A DNA stretch of 64,000 nt from Microvirga guangxiensis (GCF_900102135.1 NZ_FMVJ01000005.1:212736-276735); one strand, 5' to 3'; numbered from the stretch's first letter, positions 26,485-36,903 are shown. Notes: a model not told the origin generated them from the sequence alone. Translations and numbers: made by a program.

Positions 26485-28860
26485 CTAGCCCAGCGCCTCG
26501 ACGAAGCTGTCGAGCACCATTTTGCGCCCGGCCTTGTCGAACTCCACCGTGAGTTTGTTGCCGTCGACGGCCTCGATGGTGCCGGGTCCAAACTTCGTGT
26601 GCAGCACGCGTCCTCCGACGGCAAAGCCTGACGTGCCGGTGGACTTCGCCACCAGCTCGCCTTCGATCATCATTGGGCCGCGACGCTCGCCTGACCGCCG
26701 CGCCGAATAGCCGCCATCTTCCGTATTAGCGCGATGCGCCTGTGCGCGCTGCCAGCCAGGCGTCTGATAGGACGAGCCGCTGAAGGGCTGCATGCGGTCG
26801 AAGCGTGAACCACCGTAACCGCCGCCATAGGAGAAATTCGCTGGGGCTTCCACGATCTCCACATGGCCTTCCGGCAGGTCGTCGATGAAACGGCTGGGAA
26901 CGGTCGAGTTCCACAGGCCATGGATACGCCGGTTGGAGGCGAAGTAGATTTTCGCACGACGCTTCGCGCGGGTAAGGCCCACATGAGCGAGGCGGCGCTC
27001 TTCCTCCAACCCGGCACGGCCGCTTTCATCCAAGGCGCGCTGATTGGGGAAAAGCCCTTCCTCCCAGCCAGGCAGGAATACCGTGTCGAACTCCAGACCT
27101 TTTGCAGCGTGGAGGGTCATCAGGCTCACGCGCTCGATGGTGTCCGTCTCGTTCGCTTCCATCACGAGAGAGACATGCTCCAGGAAGCTCTGCAGATCTG
27201 GGAACTCTTCCATGGAGCGTACAAGCTCCTTGAGGTTTTCCAGGCGGCCTGCCGCATCGGCGGATTTTTCTTTCTGCCACATGTCGGTGTAGCCGGATTC
27301 TTCCAGCACTGCCTGCGCGACTTCCGATTGAGACATGGTTTCGGAGAGCTTCGACCAACGCCCGAAGGAAATGAGCAGGTCGCGCAAGGTCGCGCGCGGC
27401 TTGGGCTTCAGCTCGTCGGTCTCGACGATGAAACGCGCCGCTTCCACCAATGGCACGCGGGCCGCGCGGGCATGATTGTGCAGGACTTGGATCGTCGCAT
27501 CACCAAGGCCACGCTTGGGCACGTTGACGATACGCTCAAACGCAAGATCGTCGGCAGGCTGATTGACGACGCGCAGGTAGGCCAGGGCATCACGAATTTC
27601 CGCGCGCTCATAGAAGCGTGGGCCGCCGATGACACGATAAGGAACGCCGAGTTGCACGAGCCGGTCTTCGATCTCGCGCATTTGAGCCGAGATGCGGACC
27701 AGAATAGCGACTTCCGAGAGCGGATGTTTCTTGGCTTGAAGAGCCTCGATTTCCTCACCGATGAGGCGTGCCTCCTCCTCCGAGTCCCAGGCGCCGGTAA
27801 TCGACACCTTCTCGCCAAGCTCGTCTTCCGTGTGAAGAGTTTTTCCGAGACGGCCCTGGTTCTTGGCGATCAGAACGGAGGCTGCGGAGAGGATATGGCC
27901 GGTAGAGCGATAGTTCCGCTCAAGCCGGATCACGGTAGCGCCGGGGAAGTCGTGCTCGAAGCGAAGGATGTTGTCCACTTCCGCGCCGCGCCAGCCATAG
28001 ATCGACTGATCGTCGTCGCCCACGCAGCACAGGTTCTTGCGCTTCTGCGCGAGCAGGCGCAGCCAGAGATACTGCGCGACGTTGGTGTCCTGATATTCGT
28101 CCACCAGCATGTAGCGGAACCGTTCCTGATACTGCTCAAGAATATCCGGATGCTCCCGCCACAGGCGGAGACATTCGAGCAGCAGGTCTCCAAAGTCGAC
28201 CGCATTCAAGACCTTCAGGCGTTCCTGATAGGCACGGTAAAGCCTGCCGCCCTTGCCGTTGGCAAAGGCTCCCGCTTCTCCGGCGGCCACCTGATCGGGC
28301 CCGAGGCCGCGGTTCTTCCAGCCGTCGATGAGACCGGCGAGCTGGCGCGCCGGCCAACGCTTCTCGTCGATGCCCTCGGCCTCGATCACCTGCTTCATCA
28401 GGCGTAGCTGGTCATCGGTGCCGAGAATGGTGAAATCGGAGCGCAGGCCGACAAGCTCCGCATGACGCCGCAGGATCTTGGTGCCGATGGAGTGAAAGGT
28501 CCCGAGCCATTGCATGCCCTCGGCCACTTCGCCGATGGCGCGGCCGATGCGCTCGCGCATCTCTCGGGCGGCCTTGTTGGTGAAGGTTACCGCCAAGATC
28601 TGTGACGGCCAGGCTTTACCGGTGGCGATCAGATGGGCGATGCGGGTGGTGAGCACCCGGGTCTTGCCGGTGCCGGCGCCGGCGAGCACGAGGACCGGCC
28701 CCTCGGTCGCTTCCACGGCAGCGCGCTGCTCTGGGTTCAAGCCGTTCAGATAAGCGAGTTGGGGCGCAACCGCAGCACGGGCGCGGGCGCTTAGGGAACC
28801 GGCGGATGGCTGGTGCGCCAGATCGTCTTGAGGATCGGGGCTGTTATCAGGCTGATTCAT
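26485..28860 (-). CDS. uvrD: ATP-dependent DNA helicase UvrD/PcrA
   Basis: The protein of about 791 residues is a superfamily 1A 3'-5' helicase acting in nucleotide-excision and mismatch repair. All motifs are present: Walker A GAGTGKT (61-67), FTNKAAREMRERI (Ia), VDEYQDTN (II), GDDDQSIYGWRGA (III), RLERNYRST (IV), TLHAAKGLEFDTVFLPGWEEGLFP (V) and EEERRLAHVGLTRAK (VI). The C-terminal Tudor-like segment GGRVLHTKFGPGTIEAVDGNKLTVEFD contacts RNA polymerase in relatives. Start is ATG 28860 or 28872; neither has a clear ribosome site. Confidence 0.96.
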   Translation of the reverse strand: MNQPDNSPDPQDDLAHQPSAGSLSARARAAVAPQLAYLNGLNPEQRAAVEATEGPVLVLAGAGTGKTRVLTTRIAHLIATGKAWPSQILAVTFTNKAAREMRERIGRAIGEVAEGMQWLGTFHSIGTKILRRHAELVGLRSDFTILGTDDQLRLMKQVIEAEGIDEKRWPARQLAGLIDGWKNRGLGPDQVAAGEAGAFANGKGGRLYRAYQERLKVLNAVDFGDLLLECLRLWREHPDILEQYQERFRYMLVDEYQDTNVAQYLWLRLLAQKRKNLCCVGDDDQSIYGWRGAEVDNILRFEHDFPGATVIRLERNYRSTGHILSAASVLIAKNQGRLGKTLHTEDELGEKVSITGAWDSEEEARLIGEEIEALQAKKHPLSEVAILVRISAQMREIEDRLVQLGVPYRVIGGPRFYERAEIRDALAYLRVVNQPADDLAFERIVNVPKRGLGDATIQVLHNHARAARVPLVEAARFIVETDELKPKPRATLRDLLISFGRWSKLSETMSQSEVAQAVLEESGYTDMWQKEKSADAAGRLENLKELVRSMEEFPDLQSFLEHVSLVMEANETDTIERVSLMTLHAAKGLEFDTVFLPGWEEGLFPNQRALDESGRAGLEEERRLAHVGLTRAKRRAKIYFASNRRIHGLWNSTVPSRFIDDLPEGHVEIVEAPANFSYGGGYGGSRFDRMQPFSGSSYQTPGWQRAQAHRANTEDGGYSARRSGERRGPMMIEGELVAKSTGTSGFAVGGRVLHTKFGPGTIEAVDGNKLTVEFDKAGRKMVLDSFVEALG

Positions 28861-29008
28861 CGGCGGGACCATGGATCAAAAGGCGAACGGCGTCGAGCCC
28901 GGAAATGCCGATTTTCATGAGGTTAGACGGGCGGCTCAAGGCTCGTCGATATTGTCGGAAACGGCTCTCATCGCCATATGGGGATGACAGGTCCGAAAGG
29001 AATGTCCC

Positions 29009-29281
29009 ATGCGTTTGCTTGTCACGGCTGCCATTTGCCTTGGCCTTATCCTGCCGCTCGCTGCGGAGGCTCAGACTTCACGATTGCCGAGCAAAAGCCG
29101 GTCCGAGCGCCAAGTGGAGGACATCAACCGCAATATCGAGCAGAACCAGCGCCTGAACGATGTTCAGCGGCAGATCCAGACGGAGCAGAACCAGCTCAGG
29201 CAGGATATCGACCGGCAGAGGCTGTTCTCCAATACGCCATCGCCGTTCCGCAATTGCCCTGTGGGCGCGGCAGGATGCTAA
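29009..29281 (+). CDS. Small secreted hypothetical protein with coiled-coil
   Basis: The 90-residue protein has a clear Sec signal peptide (MRLLVTAAICLGLILPLAAEA-Q). It is followed by a Gln/Asn/Arg-rich helical segment (VEDINRNIEQNQRLNDVQRQ and IQTEQNQLRQDIDRQ) with coiled-coil heptads, and a short C-terminal tail with two cysteines (NCPVGAAGC). It is probably periplasmic; the function is unknown. GAAAGGAATG gives a ribosome site. Its stop overlaps that of the convergent thioesterase gene by four bases. Confidence 0.7.
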   Translation: MRLLVTAAICLGLILPLAAEAQTSRLPSKSRSERQVEDINRNIEQNQRLNDVQRQIQTEQNQLRQDIDRQRLFSNTPSPFRNCPVGAAGC

Positions 29282-29820
29282 TGCCGAGTGCCTAGGGCAA
29301 GAAGGCTCTCGTGCTTCTCCAGTTTTTCCGGAATACCGATGATCCGTCCTATGTCCGACGGCCTTTTGAGGCGTGCATGGGCAGCCTTCATCACGGCGAG
29401 ATTGGCAGCGATATCGTCAGGGAAGGGGGAGACCTTCCGGGTTTCCATGTTCACATGGAGAGACAGCCCCTCCATGGTTGCGGCGACCCAGCCTTCAACC
29501 GCGTGTCGGATTTCCAAGTAATAGTGGATACGCTTCTCGTCGTAGTCGATGAGCTGAAGGGTGACGCGAACCTGATCGCGTAGCTTAAGTTCCCGCTTAT
29601 AGAGGGTGTGGATCTCGGCGGCGAAGAAGGAGCCCTTGCGCTCCTCGGTATATTCGCGCCCCAAGCCGACGACGCTAAACCCCTCTTCTACTGTGCGGTC
29701 AAACAGCACGTGATAATAGGCCATATTCATATGACCGTTATGGTCGATCCAGGCCGGCTCGATCCGCATCGTGGACGATACGAACGGAGCGAAGAAGAAC
29801 ACCGGAGCCTTCTTCTCCAT
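29278..29820 (-). CDS. Thioesterase family protein (hot-dog fold, 4HBT-like)
   Basis: The 180-residue protein shows the hot-dog acyl-CoA thioesterase pattern: the segment WIDHNGHMNMAYYHVLFDRT with the catalytic Asp/His-type loop, then EIHTLYKRELKLRDQVRVTLQLIDYDEKRIHYYLEI, and a C-terminal helix. It most resembles the group often annotated as carnitine-operon or L-carnitine dehydrogenase-linked thioesterases, but there are no carnitine genes nearby. The substrate is unknown. Confidence 0.8.
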   Translation of the reverse strand: MEKKAPVFFFAPFVSSTMRIEPAWIDHNGHMNMAYYHVLFDRTVEEGFSVVGLGREYTEERKGSFFAAEIHTLYKRELKLRDQVRVTLQLIDYDEKRIHYYLEIRHAVEGWVAATMEGLSLHVNMETRKVSPFPDDIAANLAVMKAAHARLKRPSDIGRIIGIPEKLEKHESLLALGTRH

Positions 29821-30003
29821 GATCAGTTCTTTCCCTCGAAGCCGATCACAATCGTCACCTTTCTGGAAAACAGGAATTGAATGTTAGCACATATCCTGTC
29901 GCGATCCATGGGCATATTGGCCCAATTATTCTCTGAAGTATTGCGTTAAAGCCCATTTTGGTAGGTATGGATAACGAATACCGCAATCGGAACCGCTACC
30001 AAG

Positions 30004-31419
30004 ATGAACGCCATTCTCTCGCCCAGCCGCCCCAAGCCTTCGGAAGCCACCATCTCGGACCTGACGACGGAACTCTCCAGGCGCTTTGGGGATCGGGTCT
30101 CAACCTCGGCTGCTATACGCGAGCAGCATGGCCATACGCTTACTTGGGTTAAAAATCAGCCACCGGATATTGTGTTCTATGCGCGCACGACAGAGGAAGT
30201 GTCCGAGATCGTGAAGCTTTGCGCTGAAAAGCGTGTTCCGATCGTTCCATTTGGCACAGGCACTTCGCTCGAAGGCCACATCAACGCACCCGACGGCGGT
30301 GTTTGCATCGATCTGAGCCTCATGAAGCGGATCATCGCCGTTCATGAAGAGGACCTAGACTGCGTGGTCGAGGCGGGTGTCACCCGTAAGGAGCTGAACG
30401 AGCATTTGCGCGACAAAGGCTTGTTCTTCCCCATCGATCCGGGAGCGGACGCCTCCATCGGCGGCATGGTCGCTACGCGCGCCTCGGGCACCAACGCGGT
30501 ACGCTACGGCACGATGAAGGACGTGGTGCTCTCGCTCACCGTCGTGCTGCCGACCGGTGAAATCGTGAAGACCTCAAGCCGCGCCAGGAAAAGCTCCGCC
30601 GGCTATGATCTCACCCGCCTGATGATTGGCTCTGAGGGGACCCTCGGCATCGTGACCGAGATCACGCTCAAGCTGAACGGCATTCCGGAAGCCATATCGG
30701 CCGGAATTTGCCCGTTCCCTACGGTCAAGGCGGCTTGCGATGCGGTAATCCTCACCATTCAGTCCGGCATTCCGATGGCCCGCATCGAGTTGCTGGACGA
30801 AGTGCAAGTGAAGGCGGTGAACCTTCATTCGAAGCTCGATCTTCCCGAGAGTCCCTTGTTGCTGCTGGAATTCCACGGCTCGGAAGCAGGTGTGCAGGAG
30901 CAGGCCGAGCGTTTTGGCGAGATTGCGGCAGAGTTCACCGACAAGCCTTTCGTATGGGCCACGAAGCCTGAGGAACGCTCGCGCCTGTGGCAGGCGCGGC
31001 ACGATGCCTATTGGGCAGCACGCGGCCTGCGTCCCGGGGCGCAGTCCGTCGCTACGGATGTCTGTGTGCCGATTTCTCGCCTTGCTGAGTGCGTGGCCGA
31101 AACGAAGCGGGACATCCTCGAGAGCGGCATGATTGCCCCCATCGTAGGGCATGTGGGGGACGGCAATTTTCACGTTCAGCCGCTCGTGAATGCCGATGAC
31201 CCTGCGGAAGTGGCGGCTTGCGAGGCCTTCGTGGATCGTCTCGTGAAGCGGGCCGTTGCCATGGAGGGGACCTGCACCGGCGAGCACGGCGTAGGGCAAA
31301 AAAAGATGAAGTACTTGGAAATTGAACACGGAGCAGATGCGCTGAACCTCATGCGTGTCTTGAAACGGGCCATGGACCCTCACAACATCATGAATCCTGG
31401 TAAGATCGTTGCACTTTGA
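30004..31419 (+). CDS. FAD-linked oxidase, D-lactate dehydrogenase (cytochrome) type
   Basis: The 471-residue protein belongs to the vanillyl-alcohol-oxidase flavoprotein family. The FAD domain (DIVFYARTTEEVSEIVKLC, VPFGTGTSLEGH, PGADASIGGMVATRASGTNAVRYGTM) is followed by the C-terminal FAD-oxidase domain with GHVGDGNFH and CTGEHGVGQKKMKYL. It most resembles respiratory D-lactate dehydrogenases, which oxidise D-lactate to pyruvate and pass electrons to cytochrome c. GlcD-like glycolate oxidation is the main alternative, but no glcE or glcF is adjacent. Confidence 0.85.
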   Translation: MNAILSPSRPKPSEATISDLTTELSRRFGDRVSTSAAIREQHGHTLTWVKNQPPDIVFYARTTEEVSEIVKLCAEKRVPIVPFGTGTSLEGHINAPDGGVCIDLSLMKRIIAVHEEDLDCVVEAGVTRKELNEHLRDKGLFFPIDPGADASIGGMVATRASGTNAVRYGTMKDVVLSLTVVLPTGEIVKTSSRARKSSAGYDLTRLMIGSEGTLGIVTEITLKLNGIPEAISAGICPFPTVKAACDAVILTIQSGIPMARIELLDEVQVKAVNLHSKLDLPESPLLLLEFHGSEAGVQEQAERFGEIAAEFTDKPFVWATKPEERSRLWQARHDAYWAARGLRPGAQSVATDVCVPISRLAECVAETKRDILESGMIAPIVGHVGDGNFHVQPLVNADDPAEVAACEAFVDRLVKRAVAMEGTCTGEHGVGQKKMKYLEIEHGADALNLMRVLKRAMDPHNIMNPGKIVAL

Positions 31420-31501
31420 CGGTGGAAGAAGCGCCCGATGCGCTCCCGATCTCACGATCCATGGTCTAAAGAGCTAAAGTGAAACGGAGAAGAAGAACCT
31501 C

Positions 31502-34500
31502 TTGCGCGATATCCTGACGATCATCGCAGGCGTTGTGATCCTGATCCTGGCGATTGCCGTGGCAGTGCCTCCTCTCCTGAATTGGGAGGATTACCGCGAC
31601 ACCATTGACGGGATGATCGCGCGCGCGTCGGGTACGGAAGCCCGCACGACGGGGAACATCTCCATTCGCTTGCTGCCCGAGCCGAGGATCATCCTTGACC
31701 GGCTGCAACTGGGCGGCAAGACGCCGGATTCCCCTACGCTGACTGCCGACAACGTTCTGGCCGAGATCGCGCTTACGCCGCTTCTGCGCCAAGAGGTTCG
31801 CTTTACCGAGACCCGGATCGGCAGGGCCGATATCCGCGTTCCCGTGTCCGGCAAGGGAGATTGGCGCCTGCCGCCCGACCTTGTCTCGGGCAGTGGGCGC
31901 AGCCGTGAATGGGCGATCGAGAGCCTCCGTATAGGCCAGCTTCTCGTCACCACCCAGGCAACGACTACAGGCCATACGAACCAGGCTTTTGCGGAAAACG
32001 TCCAGATCGAAGGCCAGAAGCTCATTGGTCCCTGGCGGGTTGAGGGCACCACGTCAGGCGTGCCTTTCCGCTTGGTCACGGGAGAACTCGCCGAGGATAA
32101 GAGCGTGCAGGTCAAGCTCTCGGGCGGTGGCGACATCTACCCGCGCTTCGATCTCGATGCCCGCGTCGCACTGGACGATCCAGCAGCCGGGACCAATGTC
32201 CCGAGCGTTTCCGGAAAGGCCAAGGTGCTCTTTGGCCCCCCTGCGCAGATCGCCGCTGCCGGAATTCCCATCCCCATCGCTGTCGAATCCGAATTCAAGA
32301 CAGCTGATGGCGCAGTAGCCCTGAGCTCCGTCACGTTGGAGGCCGGCGAAGGCGGTGCGAGCCTGCGCATGGCGGGCGAAGGCAGCATCGGCATCGCCGA
32401 TCCGCGCATTGCCTTGAAGCTCGAAGGAAGACGGCTCGATGCCGACAGCTTCATCCTGTCCTCGAACGGAAGGGACTTCGCGTCGCGCCTCAAGGAGTGG
32501 TCGCTTCCCCCGATTACGATTCCGATCGATCTCGACCTTAAGATCGACAGTATCGGACTTGGCCAGGAAGATCTGACCGGTGCCAATCTTCGCCTGTCCC
32601 TCGACCGCGGAAAAGCGCGGCTGGAGCGTGTGGAGTTCAATGCGCCTGGCGAAACGCGTGTGGCCGTGGAAGGCGAGCTCGGTCTCACCCAGGGTGGCAT
32701 CGAAGGCAAGGTGGCGCTGGCCTCGAACGCTTCGGATCGCCTCGCGCGCTATCTCGACCGTATCAAGATCCGCTCGCCGTTTCTCGACGTTCTCGATGGG
32801 CGGCCCGTCGAGGCCTCGTCCGACGTGGTATTCAACAATCCGGTTCTGTCTCTCAATCGGATGCGCCTGAAGATCGGCGATGCAGTGACGACAGGCAATC
32901 TGCGCTATACCGCGCCAGAGGCCGACGAGCGCGGCAAGCTGGAAGCACAGGTTGCGATCCAGAACCTGAACCTCGATCACCTGCCGCAGGTTTCCAGCGT
33001 GTTCGAGGCTACGCAGAATGTGGATGTGGGGTTCATCCTCGAGGCGCGCGGCGTCAGCGCGGGTAAGAGTTCAGCTACCGGTCGCATCACGGCGCGCATC
33101 CTCTCCGACGGTCAGGCGCTGCTCGTGGAGAATCTCGATATCGTAGATCTTGCAGGCGCCAACGCACGGGTAAGCGGACGTATCGCGCCCGACGGTTCGG
33201 GGAGCATCAACGGCAGGGTTACGGCACAGCGTGCTGCTCCCCTTGTCGATCTGATCGGCAGCGTATGGATCGGCGGCGTTTCCAGGCTTGTGCCGTACTT
33301 CATTCGAGAAGGCGCGCTCAACGTGCAGGTGGGAACCGAGCGCGTTGCTCCGCCGCCCGGCTCGACCGAGGTGCGCCTGCGCACGATGATGAAAGGGACG
33401 GCTGCGGGTGGCAGCATCGAAGGCAGTGTGGATTCCGTCGATGGACGTACCGAGAGTCTCAATCTCACGCTTGCAACGGAGAACACGGGCCGCTGGGTGA
33501 ACCGTACCAACATGGCTGGGCTCAATCGTCCTTCCAGGGTCGATCTGCGCGGCACCCGGGTCGGGTCGGGTCAGTTCAACGTAACCTTCGCGGGCAATGT
33601 CGCAGGCGCGCAGATAACGACCTTGAGGCCCTTCGCTCTCAGCGCGAGTGATGATGTGGTGGATAGCGGCGAGGCGGAGTTCGTCACGGCCGACGTCACC
33701 CCATTCCTGCTGCTCTTGGGAGATGGCGCGGGCGTGAAGCCACCTGTTCCGGTGAAGGCGCGTGTGACTTTGGGGCGTGAGCGCGATGCAAGTCGTCTGG
33801 ATGTGACGGGCGCGGTTGCGGGCAACGCCGTTCAGGCTGGCCTCAACATCCGCTCGCGCTCGGAGATCGGCGGCGAGATTTCCCTCGACAGGCTTTCACT
33901 GCCATGGCTGTCGGCAGCTCTTGCGCTCAACGTGCCCGGCGATCCGAACGCCACTGCCATCTGGTCCAACGCCACGTTTGGGCAGAGCGGGCGCCTCGTG
34001 AGCGGCGGACAGGTAATGTTCCGGGTCGGCACGCTCGATCTGGGACGCGGCATCCAGAGCACGCGCGCGAGCTTTACTGTCGAGGCGCAGTCGGACGGCA
34101 TTTCGATCCGCAATCTCGATGCCAGTATCGGCACCGGACGCCTGACGGGTTCCACGACCATCACGCGCGAGGGCGCCAAGGCGACGGTCGTCGGCGAGGG
34201 TGCAATCGATAGCGTTCCACTCTGGGCTCTGGCTGGCTCGTCGCCCATTGAGGCCGTTCTGTCCGGCAATCTCAAGTTCGGCACGGCAGGCGAGAGCATG
34301 TCGCAACTCGTGTCGGCGCTGGGAGGGGCGGGTGAGTGGAGGATCACGAAGCTGCGCATCCCAGCCGCCGACCCCGCCGTATTCGATCGCGCCCTCAAGA
34401 AGGCCTTGGCTGAGAACGAGCCGCTCGTTGAAGGCAAGGCGGAAGCCATCATCAATGAGGAGCTGGCGCGCGCTGCTCTCACGGCGCAGACGGTCACCAC

Positions 34501-35077
34501 ATCCGCCGCTCTTGTCGGCGGTTCTCTGCGGCTTTCGCCTTTCGTGATGGATGGCGGGCCATCCATATGGCAGGGCGCTGTGACGTTCGATCTCAACACA
34601 CTTGCACTCGATGCGCGCGGATCGCTTGTGTCCAAGACGTCACCGGCTGGTTGGTCGGGCGCTACTCCGTCCATAGGGTTGAACTGGCGTGGCTCGATTG
34701 CCGCTCCGGCACGTGAACTCGATGCGGGACCATTCCGGAACGGGCTTGCTGCCATCGTGCTCAAGCGCGAACTCGAAAAGATCGAGGCCTTCGAGCGCGC
34801 TGCTGCGGAACGCCAGCGCCAGATTCAGGCGCAGCAGGAGGCCGAGCGTCAGCGCATGAAGGCTGCTGCGGAAGAGGCTGCGCGTCAGGCAAAAGCAAGG
34901 GCCGAGGCCGAGAAGGCTCGTCTCGAAGCGGAGCGCCTGCAATCGGAGCAGCAGCAGCGGCCGGACGAAGAGGAGCCGGCATCGGCACCTACGCCATTTC
35001 AGATGACTTTGCCACCGCTGAATCCGCAGGTTGAAGTCGGCGCTCCGCCGCGCATTCACGGCTCTCCCGACCGTTAA
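31502..35077 (+). CDS. AsmA family protein (large envelope lipid-transfer-like protein)
   Basis: The 1191-residue protein has one N-terminal membrane anchor (ILTIIAGVVILILAIAVAVPPLLNW), then a DYRDTIDGMIARASG segment typical of AsmA/TamB-like proteins. About 1000 residues of repeating beta strands (DRLQLGG, LDLKIDSIGLG) follow, with an AsmA_2-type C-terminal portion. A charged Arg/Glu/Ala/Gln-rich helix (about residues 1095-1160) and a Pro-rich tail end the protein. AsmA-like proteins form periplasmic bridges for phospholipid transport. The start is TTG at 31502; no ATG gives the anchor, and GGAGAAGAAG lies just upstream. Confidence 0.9.
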   Translation: MRDILTIIAGVVILILAIAVAVPPLLNWEDYRDTIDGMIARASGTEARTTGNISIRLLPEPRIILDRLQLGGKTPDSPTLTADNVLAEIALTPLLRQEVRFTETRIGRADIRVPVSGKGDWRLPPDLVSGSGRSREWAIESLRIGQLLVTTQATTTGHTNQAFAENVQIEGQKLIGPWRVEGTTSGVPFRLVTGELAEDKSVQVKLSGGGDIYPRFDLDARVALDDPAAGTNVPSVSGKAKVLFGPPAQIAAAGIPIPIAVESEFKTADGAVALSSVTLEAGEGGASLRMAGEGSIGIADPRIALKLEGRRLDADSFILSSNGRDFASRLKEWSLPPITIPIDLDLKIDSIGLGQEDLTGANLRLSLDRGKARLERVEFNAPGETRVAVEGELGLTQGGIEGKVALASNASDRLARYLDRIKIRSPFLDVLDGRPVEASSDVVFNNPVLSLNRMRLKIGDAVTTGNLRYTAPEADERGKLEAQVAIQNLNLDHLPQVSSVFEATQNVDVGFILEARGVSAGKSSATGRITARILSDGQALLVENLDIVDLAGANARVSGRIAPDGSGSINGRVTAQRAAPLVDLIGSVWIGGVSRLVPYFIREGALNVQVGTERVAPPPGSTEVRLRTMMKGTAAGGSIEGSVDSVDGRTESLNLTLATENTGRWVNRTNMAGLNRPSRVDLRGTRVGSGQFNVTFAGNVAGAQITTLRPFALSASDDVVDSGEAEFVTADVTPFLLLLGDGAGVKPPVPVKARVTLGRERDASRLDVTGAVAGNAVQAGLNIRSRSEIGGEISLDRLSLPWLSAALALNVPGDPNATAIWSNATFGQSGRLVSGGQVMFRVGTLDLGRGIQSTRASFTVEAQSDGISIRNLDASIGTGRLTGSTTITREGAKATVVGEGAIDSVPLWALAGSSPIEAVLSGNLKFGTAGESMSQLVSALGGAGEWRITKLRIPAADPAVFDRALKKALAENEPLVEGKAEAIINEELARAALTAQTVTTSAALVGGSLRLSPFVMDGGPSIWQGAVTFDLNTLALDARGSLVSKTSPAGWSGATPSIGLNWRGSIAAPARELDAGPFRNGLAAIVLKRELEKIEAFERAAAERQRQIQAQQEAERQRMKAAAEEAARQAKARAEAEKARLEAERLQSEQQQRPDEEEPASAPTPFQMTLPPLNPQVEVGAPPRIHGSPDR

Positions 35078-35092
35078 GGCTTCCGTTCAAAG

Positions 35093-35308
35093 TCAGCGGT
35101 TGCGCAGGTCCATCAACACGAATACGCGGATCGCCGACGAGAGGTTCTGCTCACCGCGTTCCGCATCGATGCGTCCGATCAAGGCTTGAATGGAGAGCTT
35201 TTCGCGCTCTGCGATCTCGCGCAGGATCTGCCAGAAGGGCTCTTCGAGGGAGATGCTGGTGCGGTGACCGGCAATCGAGACGGAGCGTTTGACGATGCCG
35301 GCGCCCAT
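35093..35308 (-). CDS. Ribbon-helix-helix domain protein
   Basis: The 71-residue protein matches the small RHH_4-type family: KRSVSIAGHRTSISLEEPFWQILREIAEREKLSIQALI, a beta strand then two helices, ending IRVFVLMDLR. Such proteins may bind DNA as dimers. The ATG follows the stop of the DUF4169 gene with no gap (TGAATG), so the two are translationally coupled behind fumC. The target is unknown. Confidence 0.85.
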   Translation of the reverse strand: MGAGIVKRSVSIAGHRTSISLEEPFWQILREIAEREKLSIQALIGRIDAERGEQNLSSAIRVFVLMDLRNR

Positions 35309-35497
35309 TCAAGGCTTCTCGTTGTCGTCGCGCTTGTGAGCGTCGATACGGCGCTGAGCGAGATCACGCTCTGCCTTCGTCAGTTCCTTCTCGGCCTTGG
35401 TGCGGCCGAATGTGACGCGGTTCTGGTCGGCGCGGGCCTCTTTCTCGGCCCGCGCCTTGTTCTTGCGAGCCTGGCGCAGATTGATGATCTCGGCCAT
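35309..35497 (-). CDS. DUF4169 family small protein
   Basis: The 62-residue, highly charged protein is MAEIINLRQARKNKARAEKE and following, with FGRTKAEKELTKAERDLAQRRIDAHKRDD, the DUF4169 pattern found across Rhizobiales. It is likely one long helix. It lies 14 bases after fumC and is immediately followed by the RHH gene, an arrangement that recurs in Rhizobiales. Confidence 0.85.
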   Translation of the reverse strand: MAEIINLRQARKNKARAEKEARADQNRVTFGRTKAEKELTKAERDLAQRRIDAHKRDDNEKP

Positions 35498-35511
35498 GGC
35501 GCGATTATCGC

Positions 35512-36903
35512 TTATTCGCCCGGCTGAAGCATCGTCTCGGGACGAACGACGGCATCGAAGTCCTCGGACGAAACGCCGGCCTTGAGGGCCTCTTCCTTCA
35601 GCGTCGTGCCGTTCTTGTGCGCGGACTTCGCGATGGCGGCGGCCTGATCGTAGCCGATCTTCGGGGCCAGCGCCGTCACGAGCATGAGCGAACGTTCCAT
35701 CAGCTCCTTGAGGCGCTCCCGGTTCGGCTCGATGCCGACGACGCAGTTGTCGGTGAAGCTGACCGCGCCGTCCGCGAGCAGGCGGATCGACTGCAGCACG
35801 GCATTCACGATCACCGGCTTGAACACGTTGAGCTCGAAATGGCCCTGGCTGCCGGCGAAGGTCACCGTGGTTTGGTTGCCTGCCACCTGGCAGCACAGCA
35901 TGGTCATGGCTTCGGCCTGGGTGGGGTTCACCTTGCCGGGCATGATCGAGGAACCGGGCTCGTTCTCCGGCAGGGAGATCTCGCCGATGCCGGAACGCGG
36001 GCCGGAGCCCATGAGGCGGATGTCGTTGGCGATCTTGAATAGGCCCGCCGCGAGGCTCGCCAGCGCGCCATGGGTGAAGACGAGGGCGTCTTTCGAGGCC
36101 AGAGCCTCGAACTTGTTCGCTGCCGAAGTGAAGGGGAGAGCCGTGAGCTCCATGACCTTCGCGGCAAAGCGGTCCGCGAACTCGGGATGCGCGTTGAGGC
36201 CGGTGCCGACGGCGGTGCCGCCCTGGGCCAGCGCATAGATGCCGGGAAGGGTCGCCTCGATGCGGGCGATGCCGAGCCGGACCTGAGCGGCATAGCCGGA
36301 GAATTCCTGGCCGAGGGTGACCGGAGTCGCGTCCTGCAGATGCGTACGGCCGATCTTTACGAGGTCCTTGAAGGCTTCCTGCTTCTCTTCAAGGGCCTTC
36401 AGCAGATGCCTCAGGGCAGGGAGCAGGCGATCGTTGATCTCGCGCGCCACGGCGATGTGCATGGCGGTCGGGAACGAGTCGTTGGACGACTGGCCCATAT
36501 TGACGTGATCGTTCGGGTGAACCGGCTTCTTGCTGCCGCGCTCGCCGCCGAGGCGCTCGATGGCGAGGTTCGAGAGCACCTCGTTCATGTTCATGTTGGA
36601 TTGGGTGCCCGAGCCGGTCTGGTAGACCACGAGCGGGAATTGATCGTCATACTTGCCCTGCACCACGTCGGCGGCGGCCGATGCGATGGCGTCGGCAAGC
36701 TTCGGGTCCAGCTTGCCCAGATCCTTGTTCACCAGCGCGGCGGCCTGCTTCACCATGGCCAAGCCATGGACGAGGGGGAGCGGCATCCGGTCCGTGCCGA
36801 TGCGGAAATTCTGGAGCGAGCGCTGCGTCTGGGCACCCCAGAGCTTGTCGGCGGGAACTTCGATGGGGCCGAAGGTATCTGTTTCGGTACGGGTGAGCGA
36901 CAT
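35512..36903 (-). CDS. fumC: Class II fumarate hydratase FumC
   Basis: The 463-residue enzyme interconverts fumarate and malate in the TCA cycle. The superfamily signature [11 protein letters not shown] is present, with the catalytic serine in the loop. [12 protein letters not shown] and [25 protein letters not shown] are the other two conserved regions, the latter carrying the catalytic histidine. It is the oxygen-stable, iron-independent form. It heads a likely fumC-DUF4169-RHH operon. Confidence 0.96.
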   Translation of the reverse strand: MSLTRTETDTFGPIEVPADKLWGAQTQRSLQNFRIGTDRMPLPLVHGLAMVKQAAALVNKDLGKLDPKLADAIASAAADVVQGKYDDQFPLVVYQTGSGTQSNMNMNEVLSNLAIERLGGERGSKKPVHPNDHVNMGQSSNDSFPTAMHIAVAREINDRLLPALRHLLKALEEKQEAFKDLVKIGRTHLQDATPVTLGQEFSGYAAQVRLGIARIEATLPGIYALAQGGTAVGTGLNAHPEFADRFAAKVMELTALPFTSAANKFEALASKDALVFTHGALASLAAGLFKIANDIRLMGSGPRSGIGEISLPENEPGSSIMPGKVNPTQAEAMTMLCCQVAGNQTTVTFAGSQGHFELNVFKPVIVNAVLQSIRLLADGAVSFTDNCVVGIEPNRERLKELMERSLMLVTALAPKIGYDQAAAIAKSAHKNGTTLKEEALKAGVSSEDFDAVVRPETMLQPGE

